From Mycolicibacterium rhodesiae JS60 (GTDB lineage: Bacteria; Actinomycetota; Actinomycetes; Mycobacteriales; Mycobacteriaceae), in contig AGIQ01000001.1 of the NCBI GenBank assembly GCA_000230935.2, forward strand, positions 682,001 to 746,000: a stretch of 64,000 nt of DNA. Reading direction: 5' to 3'. The position numbers and the translations under genes were made by a program. Under the pieces are notes generated by a model. The model was given only the letters and a program-made list of their open reading frames with translations. It was not told where the DNA came from and searched no databases. This document shows positions 49,027 to 59,019 of the stretch, piece by piece; the first letter of the stretch is position 1; the number at the start of each line of letters is the position of its first letter.

Positions 49027-50697
49027 TCAGTGAATTCCTTCAGCAAGGGGTCCGAGCGCGAGCATGGGCAGGAAGGTCAGCGCCACCAGAATGAGCGTGA
49101 CGCCTGCGACCATGCCGACGAACTGGGGACGGTGGGTGGGCAGGGTGCCGATCGACTCGGGAGTGTGGCCCTGCTTGGCCAGTGCGCCCGCGAGTCCGAG
49201 AACCAGCACGATGGGCAGGAACCGGCCGAACACCATCGCCAATCCCAGCGCGGTGTTGTACCACTCGGTGTTGACGGTGATGCCCGCGAACGCCGAGCCG
49301 TTGTTATTGGACGCGGACGTGAAGGCATACAACACTTCCGACAAGCCATGGGGTCCGCTGTTCAGCATGCCTGCCCGCTGACCCGGCATCGCCATCGCGA
49401 TCGCCGTTCCGGTGAGCACCAACAGCGGAGTCACCAGGAAATAGCTTGCCGCCAGCTTGATTTCGCGCGGCGTGATCTTCTTGCCCAGGTATTCCGGAGT
49501 GCGGCCCACCATCAGCCCGGCGACGAACACCGTGATGACGGCCAAGACCAGCATGCCGTACAGGCCGGAGCCGACCCCGCCGGGCGCGACCTCGCCGAGC
49601 TGCATGTTGAACAGCAGCACCAGACCGCCGAGGCTGGTGTAGGAATCGTGGAAGGAGTCCACCGAACCGGTGGACGTCAGAGTGGTCGAGGCGGCGAAGA
49701 CCGCCGAGTTGGCCACCCCGAAGCGCTGTTCGACACCTTCCATCGCCGAGCCGACGGCGGTGGGCACCGCGCCGTGAGCCTGCAACTGCATCCACATCGT
49801 TGCCGACCAGCTGATGAGGGCGAGGATCGACATGACCGCGGCGATCGCGAATCCTTGCTTCTTGCTGTCGACCATGCGGCCGAAGGTGCGCGGCAGCGAG
49901 AAACTGATGACCAGCAGCAGGAAGATCTCGATCCAGTTGGTCCAGGTCGTCGGATTCTCGAACGGATGGGCGGAGTTCACGTTGTAGAAGCCGCCACCGT
50001 TGGTACCGAGGTCCTTGATGGCCTCCTGGCTGGCCACCGGTCCGCCGGGCAGGGTCTGCTGGGCGCCGGCCAGTGTGTTGACCACTTGGTCGAAGTTGTG
50101 GAAGTTCTGTGCCGCTCCACCGATGATCAGGATGATTGCGGCGACAACACTTATCGGCAGCAGGATGCGCAGTGTGCCGCGCACCAGGTCGACCCAGAAG
50201 TTGCCCAGTTCACTGGTGTGCCGGCGGGCAAACCCGCGGACCACCGCCATCGCCACCGCCATTCCCACCGCGGCAGAAACGAAGTTCTGCACGGCCAGGC
50301 CGGCCATCTGCACGAGATGGCTCATGGTGGACTCACCGGAATAGGCCTGCCAGTTGGTGTTCGTGACGAAGCTGACCGCGGTGTTCCATGCCAGTGCAGG
50401 GGTCATCGGGGTGGCCGGGTCGATGAGGTGCAGCGGCAACTTGCCCGACACCAGCAGGAAGACGAACAGGAACAGGATGCTGATCGCCGAGAAGGCCAGC
50501 ACGCTGCGGGCGTAAGCGCCCCAGGTCTGCTTCGAGCGGGGATCGGCGCCGATCAGCCGGTAGATGACTCGTTCGACGCGATTGTTCTTCTCGCTGGAGT
50601 ACACCCGGTACATGTAGTCGCCCAGCGGCACGTGCACGGCCGCCAGCGCGACGATGAGGAGCGCGAGGAACGCGATCCCCGCCGATGTGGTGGTCAC
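49027..50697 (-). CDS. kdpA: Potassium-transporting ATPase subunit KdpA
   Basis: 556 residues with about ten membrane helices and four pore-like selectivity segments, for example [33 protein letters not shown] (two blocks around GGGF) and [11 protein letters not shown]. Binds and conducts K+. GTG start at 50697 shares its first base with the kdpF stop codon (TAGTG). Confidence 0.97.
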   Translation of the reverse strand: MTTTSAGIAFLALLIVALAAVHVPLGDYMYRVYSSEKNNRVERVIYRLIGADPRSKQTWGAYARSVLAFSAISILFLFVFLLVSGKLPLHLIDPATPMTPALAWNTAVSFVTNTNWQAYSGESTMSHLVQMAGLAVQNFVSAAVGMAVAMAVVRGFARRHTSELGNFWVDLVRGTLRILLPISVVAAIILIIGGAAQNFHNFDQVVNTLAGAQQTLPGGPVASQEAIKDLGTNGGGFYNVNSAHPFENPTTWTNWIEIFLLLVISFSLPRTFGRMVDSKKQGFAIAAVMSILALISWSATMWMQLQAHGAVPTAVGSAMEGVEQRFGVANSAVFAASTTLTSTGSVDSFHDSYTSLGGLVLLFNMQLGEVAPGGVGSGLYGMLVLAVITVFVAGLMVGRTPEYLGKKITPREIKLAASYFLVTPLLVLTGTAIAMAMPGQRAGMLNSGPHGLSEVLYAFTSASNNNGSAFAGITVNTEWYNTALGLAMVFGRFLPIVLVLGLAGALAKQGHTPESIGTLPTHRPQFVGMVAGVTLILVALTFLPMLALGPLAEGIH

Positions 50698-50786
50698 TAG
50701 AACCTCTCCGGGAACAGCAGGGCTGCGGCGACGAACAGGACCAGCAGGACGGCCAAGATCAGGCCGACGATGTTCTCGTAGCTCAC
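50697..50786 (-). CDS. kdpF: KdpF small stabilising subunit
   Basis: 29 residues: one membrane helix (about 5-25) ending in ALLFPERF, the conserved KdpF C-terminus. KdpF stabilises the KdpABC complex. GTG start at 50786 overlaps the stop of the preceding 27-residue ORF (GTGA), and its stop overlaps the kdpA start by one base. Confidence 0.9.
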   Translation of the reverse strand: MSYENIVGLILAVLLVLFVAAALLFPERF

Positions 50787-50866
50787 AGTCGCTCGACCAG
50801 CTTCTGTACCAGGCCGAGCAGGGCGAAGATCGCCACGGTCAGCACGATGTATATGAGGACACTCAT
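50783..50866 (-). CDS. 27-residue single-helix membrane protein preceding kdpF
   Basis: [20 protein letters not shown] starts the product, which is one hydrophobic helix (about 3-20) followed by a QKLVERL amphipathic end. It overlaps kdpF by 4 bases, so the two are translated together. TTAGCT lies 7 nt before the ATG and there is no Shine-Dalgarno, consistent with a leaderless operon start at this codon. It may be a second small Kdp subunit or a leader peptide. The coupling and hydrophobic composition argue that it is a real gene; function is inferred from position only. Confidence 0.68.
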   Translation of the reverse strand: MSVLIYIVLTVAIFALLGLVQKLVERL

Positions 50867-51044
50867 GAGGTGAAGCTAAGTCCGCCCAAGAGCACCCATC
50901 GCCGCCGTTGACGGTTTCTTTACGCCCGGACGGTTCGTCTTGACGAAGTCCTGCCACCTGCGGTGTTCAGCGAGCCCACAGCGATGTCAGAGCCGAATCG
51001 GGGTTTGGCGGGGCACCGTCGAGGGAGCAAGAAAGAAGGTTTTT

Positions 51045-51773
51045 GTGGTGACGCTGTCGACGAGTTTTCGGTCATTGGTTTCCCGACGCCAGGTTCCGCA
51101 GTCCGATCATCCCGAGATACGCCGAATGATCGGCTATCGGGACTCGTGTGCGCCCACGCAGGTGTCCTTTCCGGCTACCGCCCTCCGGGACACCCGGGTG
51201 GCGCGCTGGCTGCGCGAGCACCGGCTGGCCGTCGATGTCCGCACACTTGCCGAGCTGCATTCGGCGATCTCGGTCGGCATCCATCCGGTGCTGATAACTG
51301 TCCACGCCGATCACCTGGACATCGGTGACATTCGCCGCGTGGCCGCTGTCGGAGTGGGTCGGCTGGTCCTCAGTTGCCCCGACCAGACCATGTCGTTGCG
51401 CGCCGGTCGTAGCCAGAATGTGTTGTTGCGCATGACCGATGCGACGACACCGAGTGATCGCGACACCGCGGTTGATACGGTGATCGGCTGCCCGTCGGCC
51501 ACTCTGATCGGCCTGCTCTGCGAGATCGGCACCACGCCAGACGGTTTCGTCAGTTGTTCAGCCGCGGTCGACACCATGATCGCCCAGATGGACCACATTC
51601 GCCGCCGTCACAATGTAGTACTGACCACACTCATCCTGGGTTTCGGCGACATCGGGTCCGCCTTGGACAGCTCGGTCGTCCGCCGTGATCTTGCCGAAGG
51701 GATCGATGAATCCGTCGACGACGCCTGTGCCACATTGCGTTTCCCGCGTCCCGCTATCGTGCTGGCGGCGTGA
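51045..51773 (+). CDS. PLP-barrel-like (DAP/Orn decarboxylase N-domain fold) protein lacking the active-site lysine
   Basis: 242 residues from GTG (51045 or 51048, AAGG upstream). The pattern VARWLREHRLAVDVRTLAELHSAISVG, split by VITVHADHLDIGDIRRVAAVGVG and GRLVLSC, follows the strand-helix order of the alanine-racemase-type barrel of LysA. Later TLILGFGDIGSA occupies the place of the LysA GGG phosphate loop. The N-terminal Y-A-x-K-A-N motif with the PLP lysine is absent (VSFPATALRD in its place), and there is no C-terminal decarboxylase domain. It may be a degenerate or repurposed relative. It converges on rmlB with 18 bp between stops. Confidence 0.55.
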   Translation: MVTLSTSFRSLVSRRQVPQSDHPEIRRMIGYRDSCAPTQVSFPATALRDTRVARWLREHRLAVDVRTLAELHSAISVGIHPVLITVHADHLDIGDIRRVAAVGVGRLVLSCPDQTMSLRAGRSQNVLLRMTDATTPSDRDTAVDTVIGCPSATLIGLLCEIGTTPDGFVSCSAAVDTMIAQMDHIRRRHNVVLTTLILGFGDIGSALDSSVVRRDLAEGIDESVDDACATLRFPRPAIVLAA

Positions 51774-51791
51774 CTGTGGTGCTAAGCCCGC

Positions 51792-52796
<1,005 letters not shown>

Positions 52797-52816
52797 CTAA
52801 CGGGCAGCGCGCGTGG

Positions 52817-53674
52817 TCACCCGGCCGCGGTCAGCCCCAGCGGCCCGGCCAGTTCGGTCAGCGTCGGCATTAATTTGGCCGAACCGCCCAGCACCTGGAT
52901 CGTCACGTGGTCGGCACCGGCATCGAGGTGTTCGTTCAGCCGCGCTGCGATCGCCTCGGGGGTGCCGTAGGCGATGACCGCGTCGATCAGCTTGTCGCTA
53001 CCCGGCTGCTCGACGTCGGTGTCGGTGAATCCCAGCCGCTTCCAGTTGTTGACGTAGTTGCTCAACCCCAGATAGAAGCCGACGCTGTCGCGGCCGAGCG
53101 TGCGCGCTTCGTCGGCGTCAGTGGTGAGCACGACCTTGTGTTCGGGGGCCAGGTACACCGACGACCCCACCAGGTCGCGGGCCTGCGCGGTGTGCTCGGG
53201 GGTGGTCAGGTACGGATGTGCACCGGCACTGCGGTGCGCGGCGAGCCGCAGCACCTGGGGCCCGAGCGCGGCGATCACCCGGCGGCTGGTCGGCACACAC
53301 TTGTCGTCGAGCTTGTCGAGGTAACTCACCAGCGCGTCGTACGGCTTCTGGTACTCCTGTGTGTGCTCGGGATGGCCGACGCCGACACCGAGCAAAAACC
53401 TTCCGGGATAGGCATTTTCGATCCGCTCATAGGAGGCGGCGACCTCCTCGGCCGGCGCGTTCCAGATGTTGACGATCCCGGTGGCGACCGTCAGGCTTTC
53501 GGTGCGCTCGAGGATCGGCTCGACGAAGGCCAGCTCGGCGGCGGGCGACGCGCCCACCCACACCGCGCCGTAGCCGAGGCGCTCGATCTCTTTCGCCTGT
53601 TCCGGTGACACCGGGCCGCCGGTCCACACTCCGTAACGGCCGAGATCCGGTTTGAGCAGCGACGGGTTGGTCAC
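52817..53674 (-). CDS. F420-dependent LLM-class oxidoreductase (TIGR03620-like), copy 1
   Basis: 285 residues. A short LLM barrel with GRYGVWTGG, GYGAVWVGASP, IENAYPGRFLLGVGVGHPEH and SAGAHPYLTTPEHT. GTG start at 53674, 13 bp after the second copy. The two copies share most blocks and arose by tandem duplication. Coenzyme F420 as cofactor is inferred from the family; the substrate is unknown. M. tuberculosis Rv3463, next to rmlB, is probably the counterpart. Confidence 0.87.
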   Translation of the reverse strand: MTNPSLLKPDLGRYGVWTGGPVSPEQAKEIERLGYGAVWVGASPAAELAFVEPILERTESLTVATGIVNIWNAPAEEVAASYERIENAYPGRFLLGVGVGHPEHTQEYQKPYDALVSYLDKLDDKCVPTSRRVIAALGPQVLRLAAHRSAGAHPYLTTPEHTAQARDLVGSSVYLAPEHKVVLTTDADEARTLGRDSVGFYLGLSNYVNNWKRLGFTDTDVEQPGSDKLIDAVIAYGTPEAIAARLNEHLDAGADHVTIQVLGGSAKLMPTLTELAGPLGLTAAG

Positions 53675-53687
53675 GAGTTACCTCTCG

Positions 53688-54530
53688 TTACGGTTGTTTG
53701 AGACCCAGGGGACCGGCCAGCGCGGCCAGCGCATCCACCAGCTTGTCAGACGACGTCAGCACCTGGACGGGTACGTGGTCGGCTCCGGCGTCGAGGTGCT
53801 CGGTGAGTCGAGCCGCGATCTGCTCGGGTGTGCCGTAGGCCACGACCGCGTCGACAAGCCGGTCGCTGCCGGGCCGCGCCACGTCTTCGTCGGTGAACCC
53901 CAACCTCTTCCAGCTGTTGAGGTAGTTCTGCAGGTTGAGGTAGATGTCCAGGGCACGCCTGCCGACTTCGCGTGCCCGATCGGCGTCGGTGGTGAGGATC
54001 GCCTTGTGCTCGGGTGCCAGAAACGCCTCGGGGCCGAGCAGCTCGCGCGCCTCTGCGGTGTGCTCGGGGGTGGTGAGGTAGGGGTGTGCGCCGGCACTGC
54101 GCGCCGCCGACAGCTTGAGCACCTGCGGTCCGAGCGCGGCGACCACGCGCCGGTTCTTAGGCACCCCGTACTCGTCGAGCTTGTCGAGGTAGCCGCGCAG
54201 CGCGTCGATCGGCTTCTGATATTCCTGGTGTGCCTCGGGATGGCCGACGCCGATGCCGAGGATGAACCGCCCGGGGTAGGCGTTCTCGATGCGGTGGAAC
54301 GACTCGGCCACCGGGCCTGCCGCGGCCGTCCAGATGTTGACGATTCCGGTGGCCACCTTCAGCGTGGAGGTGTTGGCCAGAATCGGCTCCACCCAATCCA
54401 ATTCGGCGGGCGGCGAGCCGCCTACCCAGACCGCTCCGTAGCCCAGCGCCTCGATCTCCTTGGCCTGCTGCGGGGTGACTCCACGTCCGAACGAGCCGAA
54501 GCGGCCCAGATCTGGTTTGGCGTCCGTCAT
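53688..54530 (-). CDS. F420-dependent LLM-class oxidoreductase (TIGR03620-like), copy 2
   Basis: 280 residues with the same architecture as the downstream copy: GYGAVWVGGSPPAELDWVEPI, IENAYPGRFILGIGVGHPEAHQE, SAGAHPYLTTPEHTAEARELLG, NSWKRLGFTDEDVARPGSDR, each broken by short variable loops. ATG at 54530 preceded by GAAGGAA. It is the upstream member of the tandem pair. The strongest differences lie in residues 5-15 and in the loop after LNLQNY, which could change substrate choice. Confidence 0.87.
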   Translation of the reverse strand: MTDAKPDLGRFGSFGRGVTPQQAKEIEALGYGAVWVGGSPPAELDWVEPILANTSTLKVATGIVNIWTAAAGPVAESFHRIENAYPGRFILGIGVGHPEAHQEYQKPIDALRGYLDKLDEYGVPKNRRVVAALGPQVLKLSAARSAGAHPYLTTPEHTAEARELLGPEAFLAPEHKAILTTDADRAREVGRRALDIYLNLQNYLNSWKRLGFTDEDVARPGSDRLVDAVVAYGTPEQIAARLTEHLDAGADHVPVQVLTSSDKLVDALAALAGPLGLKQP

Positions 54531-54611
54531 CGATCTTCCTTCCGGGTCAACGCAGGCCGAGGGGGCCGGGCTTGGCAGTCATGGCGGCTACAACCCGAGG
54601 GCGGCAGTCGG

Positions 54612-56093
54612 CTATTCCGCAGCGGCAGAGAGTTCACCGGGAGTTGCGGCCGGCGCGGGTGCCACCAGCGGCAAAAGGATGATGAAGCGGGTGTTGCCGG
54701 GTTGCGATTCGACCCGGATGTCGCCCTGGTGCTTCTCGACGATGATGCGCCGCGCGAGATCCAGGCCGAGGCCGTCGCCCTCACCGAATGGCTTGGTGGT
54801 GAAGAACGCGGTGAAGATCCGGTCGATGATCTCGTCGGGGATGCCCGGGCCATCGTCGCCGATCTCGACCCGGATCATGTCGTCGCCGTGGCGTGCCGTG
54901 CGGATGGTCAGCGTGCCGTGGCCCTGCATGGCCTGGATGGCGTTGTTGATGACGACATCCCATACCTCATTCAAACCGCCTGGGTAGCAAGCGATTTCAG
55001 GAAGTGTCTTGTCCCAGTCCTTGACCAGTGTGATGGGCTTGTCGGGGCCGATCTTGTCGCCGAAGAGGGTCTTCAGCGTGCTGTGCAGCAGTTCGTGGAT
55101 GTTGGCGACCTGGTATTCGGCCCGGTCCATCTGGGAGTACTTCTTGGCGCCGGCCAGCAGGCCCGAGATGCGCTCGCTGGCGTCGGCGATCTCGTTCATC
55201 CGCAGCTCGGTGTCGATGGTGTATTTCAGCCATCCGATGGCGCTCTGCAGCGTTGCCGAGCAGTCGACCGCGTCGATCGATGCCTCGATGCGTTCCAACC
55301 AATCGGTGTCCAGGCCGGCTTCGACGAACGTCGGGGCGTAATCCCAGGCGCTGGCGATGCCGTGGTCTTCGAGCCATTCGCCGACCTGGTCTTCGCGATC
55401 GGAGGTCTCCAGCGCGGACAACTCCTGCGCCTTCGATTTGGCGACCTGCTCGGCTACTTCGTCCTGGATGCGCACCAGCACCCGCAGTGCTTCGGGGCTG
55501 AACTTGCCGTCGGCCAGCATCGAGAGCTTGTAGCGCATCTTGCCGACGCCCTCACGCAGATCGGCCACCGCGCGGGCGGTGGCCGCCGCGGGGTTGTTGA
55601 GTTGATGGGTGAGCCCCGCGGTGATGGTGCCCAGCGCCAGCAGCTTCTGGCGCTGTCCGATGAGCTGGCTTTGCCGACGGCCGCCGACCATGTGGCCTTC
55701 GAGCAGGTGTACAGCCATCGGGAATTCCGACTTCATGAAGCTGGCGAAGACATCGGCGTCGAGCACGAAGAACCGCGACGGCGTTGTCACCCGCACTGAC
55801 GCTTGGTAGACCTGTTCCTCATTGGGGATGTAGGCGGACCAGGCTCCGCAATACACGCCGCGTTGCGATGTGCGACCTGTCTCGATCTCGACTCCGCCGG
55901 AACGTTTGGACATCACCAGCTCACCGTCGAGTAAGACGTAGAAGCAGGTCGCTGGCTCACCCTCGGTGACGACCGGGCCGGGCTCGAATGTCGCGATGTG
56001 CCCGTTCTGGCACAGCGTCTCCAGCTGCTGGTCAGACAGCTTCTCGAACAGGAACAGGGTGCGCAGTTCGGTGGGCAGACATTTCTCACCCAT
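54612..56093 (-). CDS. Sensor histidine kinase with N-terminal cyclic-nucleotide-binding domain
   Basis: 493 residues. A cNMP-binding (CAP-like) fold at about 12-130 (FEPGPVVTEGEPATCFYVLLDGELVM), then a helical dimerisation region with a histidine in GLTHQLNNPAAA (His163). A long helical insert follows, then a GHKL ATP-binding domain at about 370-475 (VINNAIQAMQGHG, GDDGPGIPDEI, GEGDGLGLDLARRIIVE). No membrane segment, so it is a cytosolic sensor. ATG at 56093 has AAGGAG 6 nt upstream. The adjacent receiver fusion is the obvious partner; the stop-start gap between them is 17 bp. Whether the CAP-like domain binds a nucleotide is unknown. Confidence 0.85.
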   Translation of the reverse strand: MGEKCLPTELRTLFLFEKLSDQQLETLCQNGHIATFEPGPVVTEGEPATCFYVLLDGELVMSKRSGGVEIETGRTSQRGVYCGAWSAYIPNEEQVYQASVRVTTPSRFFVLDADVFASFMKSEFPMAVHLLEGHMVGGRRQSQLIGQRQKLLALGTITAGLTHQLNNPAAATARAVADLREGVGKMRYKLSMLADGKFSPEALRVLVRIQDEVAEQVAKSKAQELSALETSDREDQVGEWLEDHGIASAWDYAPTFVEAGLDTDWLERIEASIDAVDCSATLQSAIGWLKYTIDTELRMNEIADASERISGLLAGAKKYSQMDRAEYQVANIHELLHSTLKTLFGDKIGPDKPITLVKDWDKTLPEIACYPGGLNEVWDVVINNAIQAMQGHGTLTIRTARHGDDMIRVEIGDDGPGIPDEIIDRIFTAFFTTKPFGEGDGLGLDLARRIIVEKHQGDIRVESQPGNTRFIILLPLVAPAPAATPGELSAAAE

Positions 56094-56110
56094 GGTCTTC
56101 TCCTTGCTGG

Positions 56111-57811
56111 TTACGCCTCGGCCAGGTAGCGGTGCACCAACATCACCGCCATCGACCCTTCGCCGACAGCGGCCGCCACCCGTTTGGCGGACTCGGCGCG
56201 CACGTCTCCTGCAACAAACACACCCGGCACACTTGTTTCCAGGTGGTGCGGCGGCCGGTCCAGGCCCCAGCCGGCGACGTTGGCCAGGTCGGGTCCGGCC
56301 AGGACGAAACCGTGGTCGTCGACGGCGACGACCTCTTTGAGCCAGTCGGTGCGGGGCTCGGCGCCGATGAAGCAGCACATCCGGGTCGACTCGACGGTTT
56401 CCCGTTGCCCCGTCTGCCGGTTGGCCAGGATCAGGCCGGTCAGGTGGTCGTCGTCGCCGATGGTGTCCACCACCTCGGTGCAGGTGCGCACGGAGATGTT
56501 CGGGTTCTTTTCGATCTGCTGGATCAGATAGTGCGACATCGACGCTTCCAGCGACGGACCGCGGACCAGCATGGTCACCGAGTTCGCCTCGCGGGACATG
56601 AACATCGCGGCCTGGCCGGCCGAATTGGCCCCGCCCACGATGTAGACGTCCTCGCCCTTGCATTCGGAGGCGTCGGACACCGAGGCGCCGTAGTAGACGC
56701 CACGTCCGACGTAGTTACAGGCGGGATCCTCGGGGTTGTCCCAGCATCCGGTGACCTGCAGCTGGCGGTAGGACACACCGGTGGCCAGGATGACCGCCCG
56801 GGCGGCGATGCTGCCGCCGTCCTCGAAGATGATGGTGCGGGCGGCCCCCGCCTCGCCGGCGTCGAGCTTGACCGCCTTACGGGTGGTGATGACCTCGGCT
56901 CCGAACCGCTCGGCCTGCCTGCGTGCCGAGGTCGTCAGCTCGGCCCCGGAGACACCGGTGGGGAAGCCGAGGTAATTCTCGATCCGGGAGCTGCGCCCGG
57001 CCTGGCCGCCGGTGGTCGTCTCCTCGATCAGGACGGTCCGCAGCCCCTCGGACGCGCCATACACCGCGGCCGCCAGGCCGGCCGGCCCGCCGCCGATGAC
57101 GGCGAGGTCGTACATCTCCAGCGACGGGTTGGTGGACAACCCCAGCATCGTGGCAAGTTCGGCGTTGGTCGGGTCGACCAGGATCTCGCCCTTCTCGCTG
57201 ATGACGACCGGCAGCTGCATGCCGTCCAGGCCGGCGGCGTCGAGCAGCTGCTTGCCCTTGGGCTCGTCGGCGTTGAAGGCGCGGAACGTGTGCTGGTTGC
57301 GGGCCAGGAACTGGCGGACCTCCCAGGACCGTTCGCTCCATCGGTGCCCGACGACCTTGGTGTGCGGGATGGCCCGGTCGCCGGTGGCATGCCAGGCCTC
57401 CAGCAGGGCGTCGATCACCGGGTAGAGCTTTTCCTCCGGGGGATCCCACGGCTTGAGCAGGTAGTGGTCGAGGTCGACGACATTGATCGCGTCGATCGCG
57501 GCGTGGGTGTCGGCGTACGCCGTCAGCAGAACGCGCCGCGCCATCGGGTAGACGTCCATCGCTTCTTCGAGGAACTGGATGCCGCTCATCTGGGGCATCC
57601 GGTAGTCGGCGACGAAGACCGCGACGGTCTCGCCGCGCAGCTTGAGTTCGTTGATCGTGTCCAGCGCGTCAGGCCCGGATTCTGCACGGACGATCCGGTA
57701 TCGCTCGCCGTAGTGGCGGCGAAGGTCGCGAGCGACAGCGCGCGATACGGCCGGGTCGTCGTCAACGGTGAGAATGACGGGTTTGCGGGGCTGGGGGGCG
57801 GGTCCAGTCAT
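56111..57811 (-). CDS. Fused response-regulator receiver / Grx-like / thioredoxin-reductase-like flavoprotein
   Basis: 566 residues. Receiver at 11-130: Asp17-Asp18-Asp19, phospho-acceptor Asp69 in VADYRMP, Thr97 and Lys120. A glutaredoxin-like fold at about 150-225 lacks its CxxC ([10 protein letters not shown]). A thioredoxin-reductase-like domain follows at 233-566, with FAD-binding [14 protein letters not shown](P)-type [13 protein letters not shown] and VFVAGDV. The redox CxxC of TrxR is replaced by YGAS (374-377), so classical disulfide transfer is unlikely. ATG at 57811. First of a two-gene unit with the CAP-like histidine kinase. Phosphorylation could gate flavoprotein activity; this is inferred. 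Confidence 0.88.
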   Translation of the reverse strand: MTGPAPQPRKPVILTVDDDPAVSRAVARDLRRHYGERYRIVRAESGPDALDTINELKLRGETVAVFVADYRMPQMSGIQFLEEAMDVYPMARRVLLTAYADTHAAIDAINVVDLDHYLLKPWDPPEEKLYPVIDALLEAWHATGDRAIPHTKVVGHRWSERSWEVRQFLARNQHTFRAFNADEPKGKQLLDAAGLDGMQLPVVISEKGEILVDPTNAELATMLGLSTNPSLEMYDLAVIGGGPAGLAAAVYGASEGLRTVLIEETTTGGQAGRSSRIENYLGFPTGVSGAELTTSARRQAERFGAEVITTRKAVKLDAGEAGAARTIIFEDGGSIAARAVILATGVSYRQLQVTGCWDNPEDPACNYVGRGVYYGASVSDASECKGEDVYIVGGANSAGQAAMFMSREANSVTMLVRGPSLEASMSHYLIQQIEKNPNISVRTCTEVVDTIGDDDHLTGLILANRQTGQRETVESTRMCCFIGAEPRTDWLKEVVAVDDHGFVLAGPDLANVAGWGLDRPPHHLETSVPGVFVAGDVRAESAKRVAAAVGEGSMAVMLVHRYLAEA

Positions 57812-57908
57812 CACGTTCCAGTATGCGCCGGATGTCCAGTCGTTATTAGGGTGGGCTTGCTCTACTCGCCGCCGCATTACGCTGAGGTCAGCGCGGCTCC
57901 ACGGCGTT

Positions 57909-57937
57909 TTGGAGTACTGCGCCGAAGCGGGTATCGT
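57909..57937 (+). promoter_or_regulatory. Candidate infA promoter
   Basis: TTGGAG-N17-TATCGT, good -35 and TANNNT -10 with ideal spacing. It predicts a leader of about 125 nt for infA. Within the leader lie a perfect tandem GGAATTTC pair (57984-57999) and a hairpin at 58026-58042. Confidence 0.55.
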
Positions 57938-58025
57938 AGACCGGCGGTGCGGCATCCGCGCCGGCTCTTGCGTGCCTCGTCCTGGAATTTCGGAATTTCC
58001 TGATTTCGGCTCACGTTTTGAAGTC

Positions 58026-58042
58026 GGGGCAAATGCTGCCCC
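58026..58042 (+). promoter_or_regulatory. Hairpin in the infA leader
   Basis: GGGGCA, loop AATGC, TGCCCC: a 6-bp stem ending 28 bp before the infA start codon. Possible leader regulatory or stabilising structure. Confidence 0.4.
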
Positions 58043-58070
58043 AAACCAACAAGCAGGATCGAAGAGGACA

Positions 58071-58292
58071 TTGGCCAAGAAAGACGGTGCCATCGAGGTC
58101 GAGGGCCGCGTGGTCGAGCCCCTGCCCAATGCGATGTTTCGCATTGAGCTGGAGAACGGACACAAGGTGCTCGCTCACATCAGCGGCAAGATGCGGCAGC
58201 ACTACATCCGCATCCTTCCCGAGGACCGGGTGGTAGTGGAGTTGTCTCCCTACGACCTGACCCGGGGTCGCATTGTGTACCGGTACAAGTAA
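58071..58292 (+). CDS. infA: Translation initiation factor IF-1
   Basis: 73 residues, standard length. An OB-fold S1-like protein occupying the 30S A site during initiation: [21 protein letters not shown], split before [20 protein letters not shown] and [20 protein letters not shown] start (58071) is forced, because no ATG or GTG lies near and the family N-terminus begins exactly there. A rare start on such a protein may limit its synthesis. GAAGAGG lies 4 nt upstream. First gene of the infA-rpmJ-rpsM-rpsK-rpsD-rpoA-rplQ-truA string. Confidence 0.95.
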   Translation: MAKKDGAIEVEGRVVEPLPNAMFRIELENGHKVLAHISGKMRQHYIRILPEDRVVVELSPYDLTRGRIVYRYK

Positions 58293-58356
58293 GCCTTACC
58301 GACCGCGAACCAGCACGAACCGAACAACCGACCGACACCAGAAGGATCGAACAGCC

Positions 58357-58470
58357 GTGAAGGTGAACCCGAGCGTCAAGCCGATCTGCGACAAGTGCAG
58401 GGTGATCCGCCGGCATGGGCGGGTCATGGTGATCTGCTCTGATCCGCGCCACAAGCAGCGCCAGGGCTGA
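58357..58470 (+). CDS. rpmJ: 50S ribosomal protein L36
   Basis: 37 residues. Zinc ribbon CxxC then CxxxxH: CDKC, later [12 protein letters not shown], the zinc-containing (C+) type. GTG start. 64 bp after infA. Confidence 0.95.
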
Positions 58471-58635
58471 TCCCAGGCCTGCCACTGGCGGCGAGCACTA
58501 CCCCACAACTGAATGCAGACCTCCCAGTACCACTGAGGGCGCACGGCTCTCATCCACGTCCGGCACGGAGGCCGGACCCCGACCGGGGAACGGACTGGGA
58601 ACAGACCTCCGCATAGAAGAAGGAATCACTGCCTG
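58471..58635 (+). other. rpsM leader with stem-loops
   Basis: 165 bp between rpmJ and rpsM, long for a ribosomal operon. Includes a GTCCGG/CCGGAC stem and a CCCCG/CGGGG stem in tandem about 30-75 bp before the rpsM start. No open frame of note. Could hold a promoter and an autogenous r-protein control structure. Confidence 0.4.
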
Positions 58636-59013
58636 ATGGCACGTCTCATGGGCGTCGACCTCCCGCGCGATAAGCGCATGGAGATCGCGCTGACCTATAT
58701 CTACGGCATTGGCCGTACCCGCTCGCAGGAAATCCTCGCCGCGACCGGTATCGACCGGGATCTGCGCAGCAAGGACCTGTCCGATGATCAGCTGACCCAG
58801 CTGCGCGACTACATCGAGGGCAACGATCTCAAGGTCGAGGGTGACCTGCGCCGTGAGGTGCAGGCCGACATCCGACGCAAGATCGAAATCGGCTGCTACC
58901 AGGGTCTGCGGCACCGCCGTGGCCTGCCGGTGCGTGGCCAGCGGACCAAGACCAATGCGCGTACCCGCAAGGGCCCGAAGCGCACCATCGCCGGCAAGAA
59001 GAAGGCCAGGTAA
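58636..59013 (+). CDS. rpsM: 30S ribosomal protein S13
   Basis: 125 residues. [20 protein letters not shown] opening, helix-two-turn-helix core and the basic C-terminal tail [17 protein letters not shown] that contacts the P-site tRNA. ATG with AAGGAA upstream. Followed 6 bp later by rpsK. Confidence 0.97.
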   Translation: MARLMGVDLPRDKRMEIALTYIYGIGRTRSQEILAATGIDRDLRSKDLSDDQLTQLRDYIEGNDLKVEGDLRREVQADIRRKIEIGCYQGLRHRRGLPVRGQRTKTNARTRKGPKRTIAGKKKAR

Positions 59014-59019
59014 CCCCGG

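Noticed and set aside
56094..56663. N-terminal extension of the histidine kinase
   Set aside because: Antisense to the receiver/TrxR fusion; the ATG at 56093 has a strong Shine-Dalgarno.
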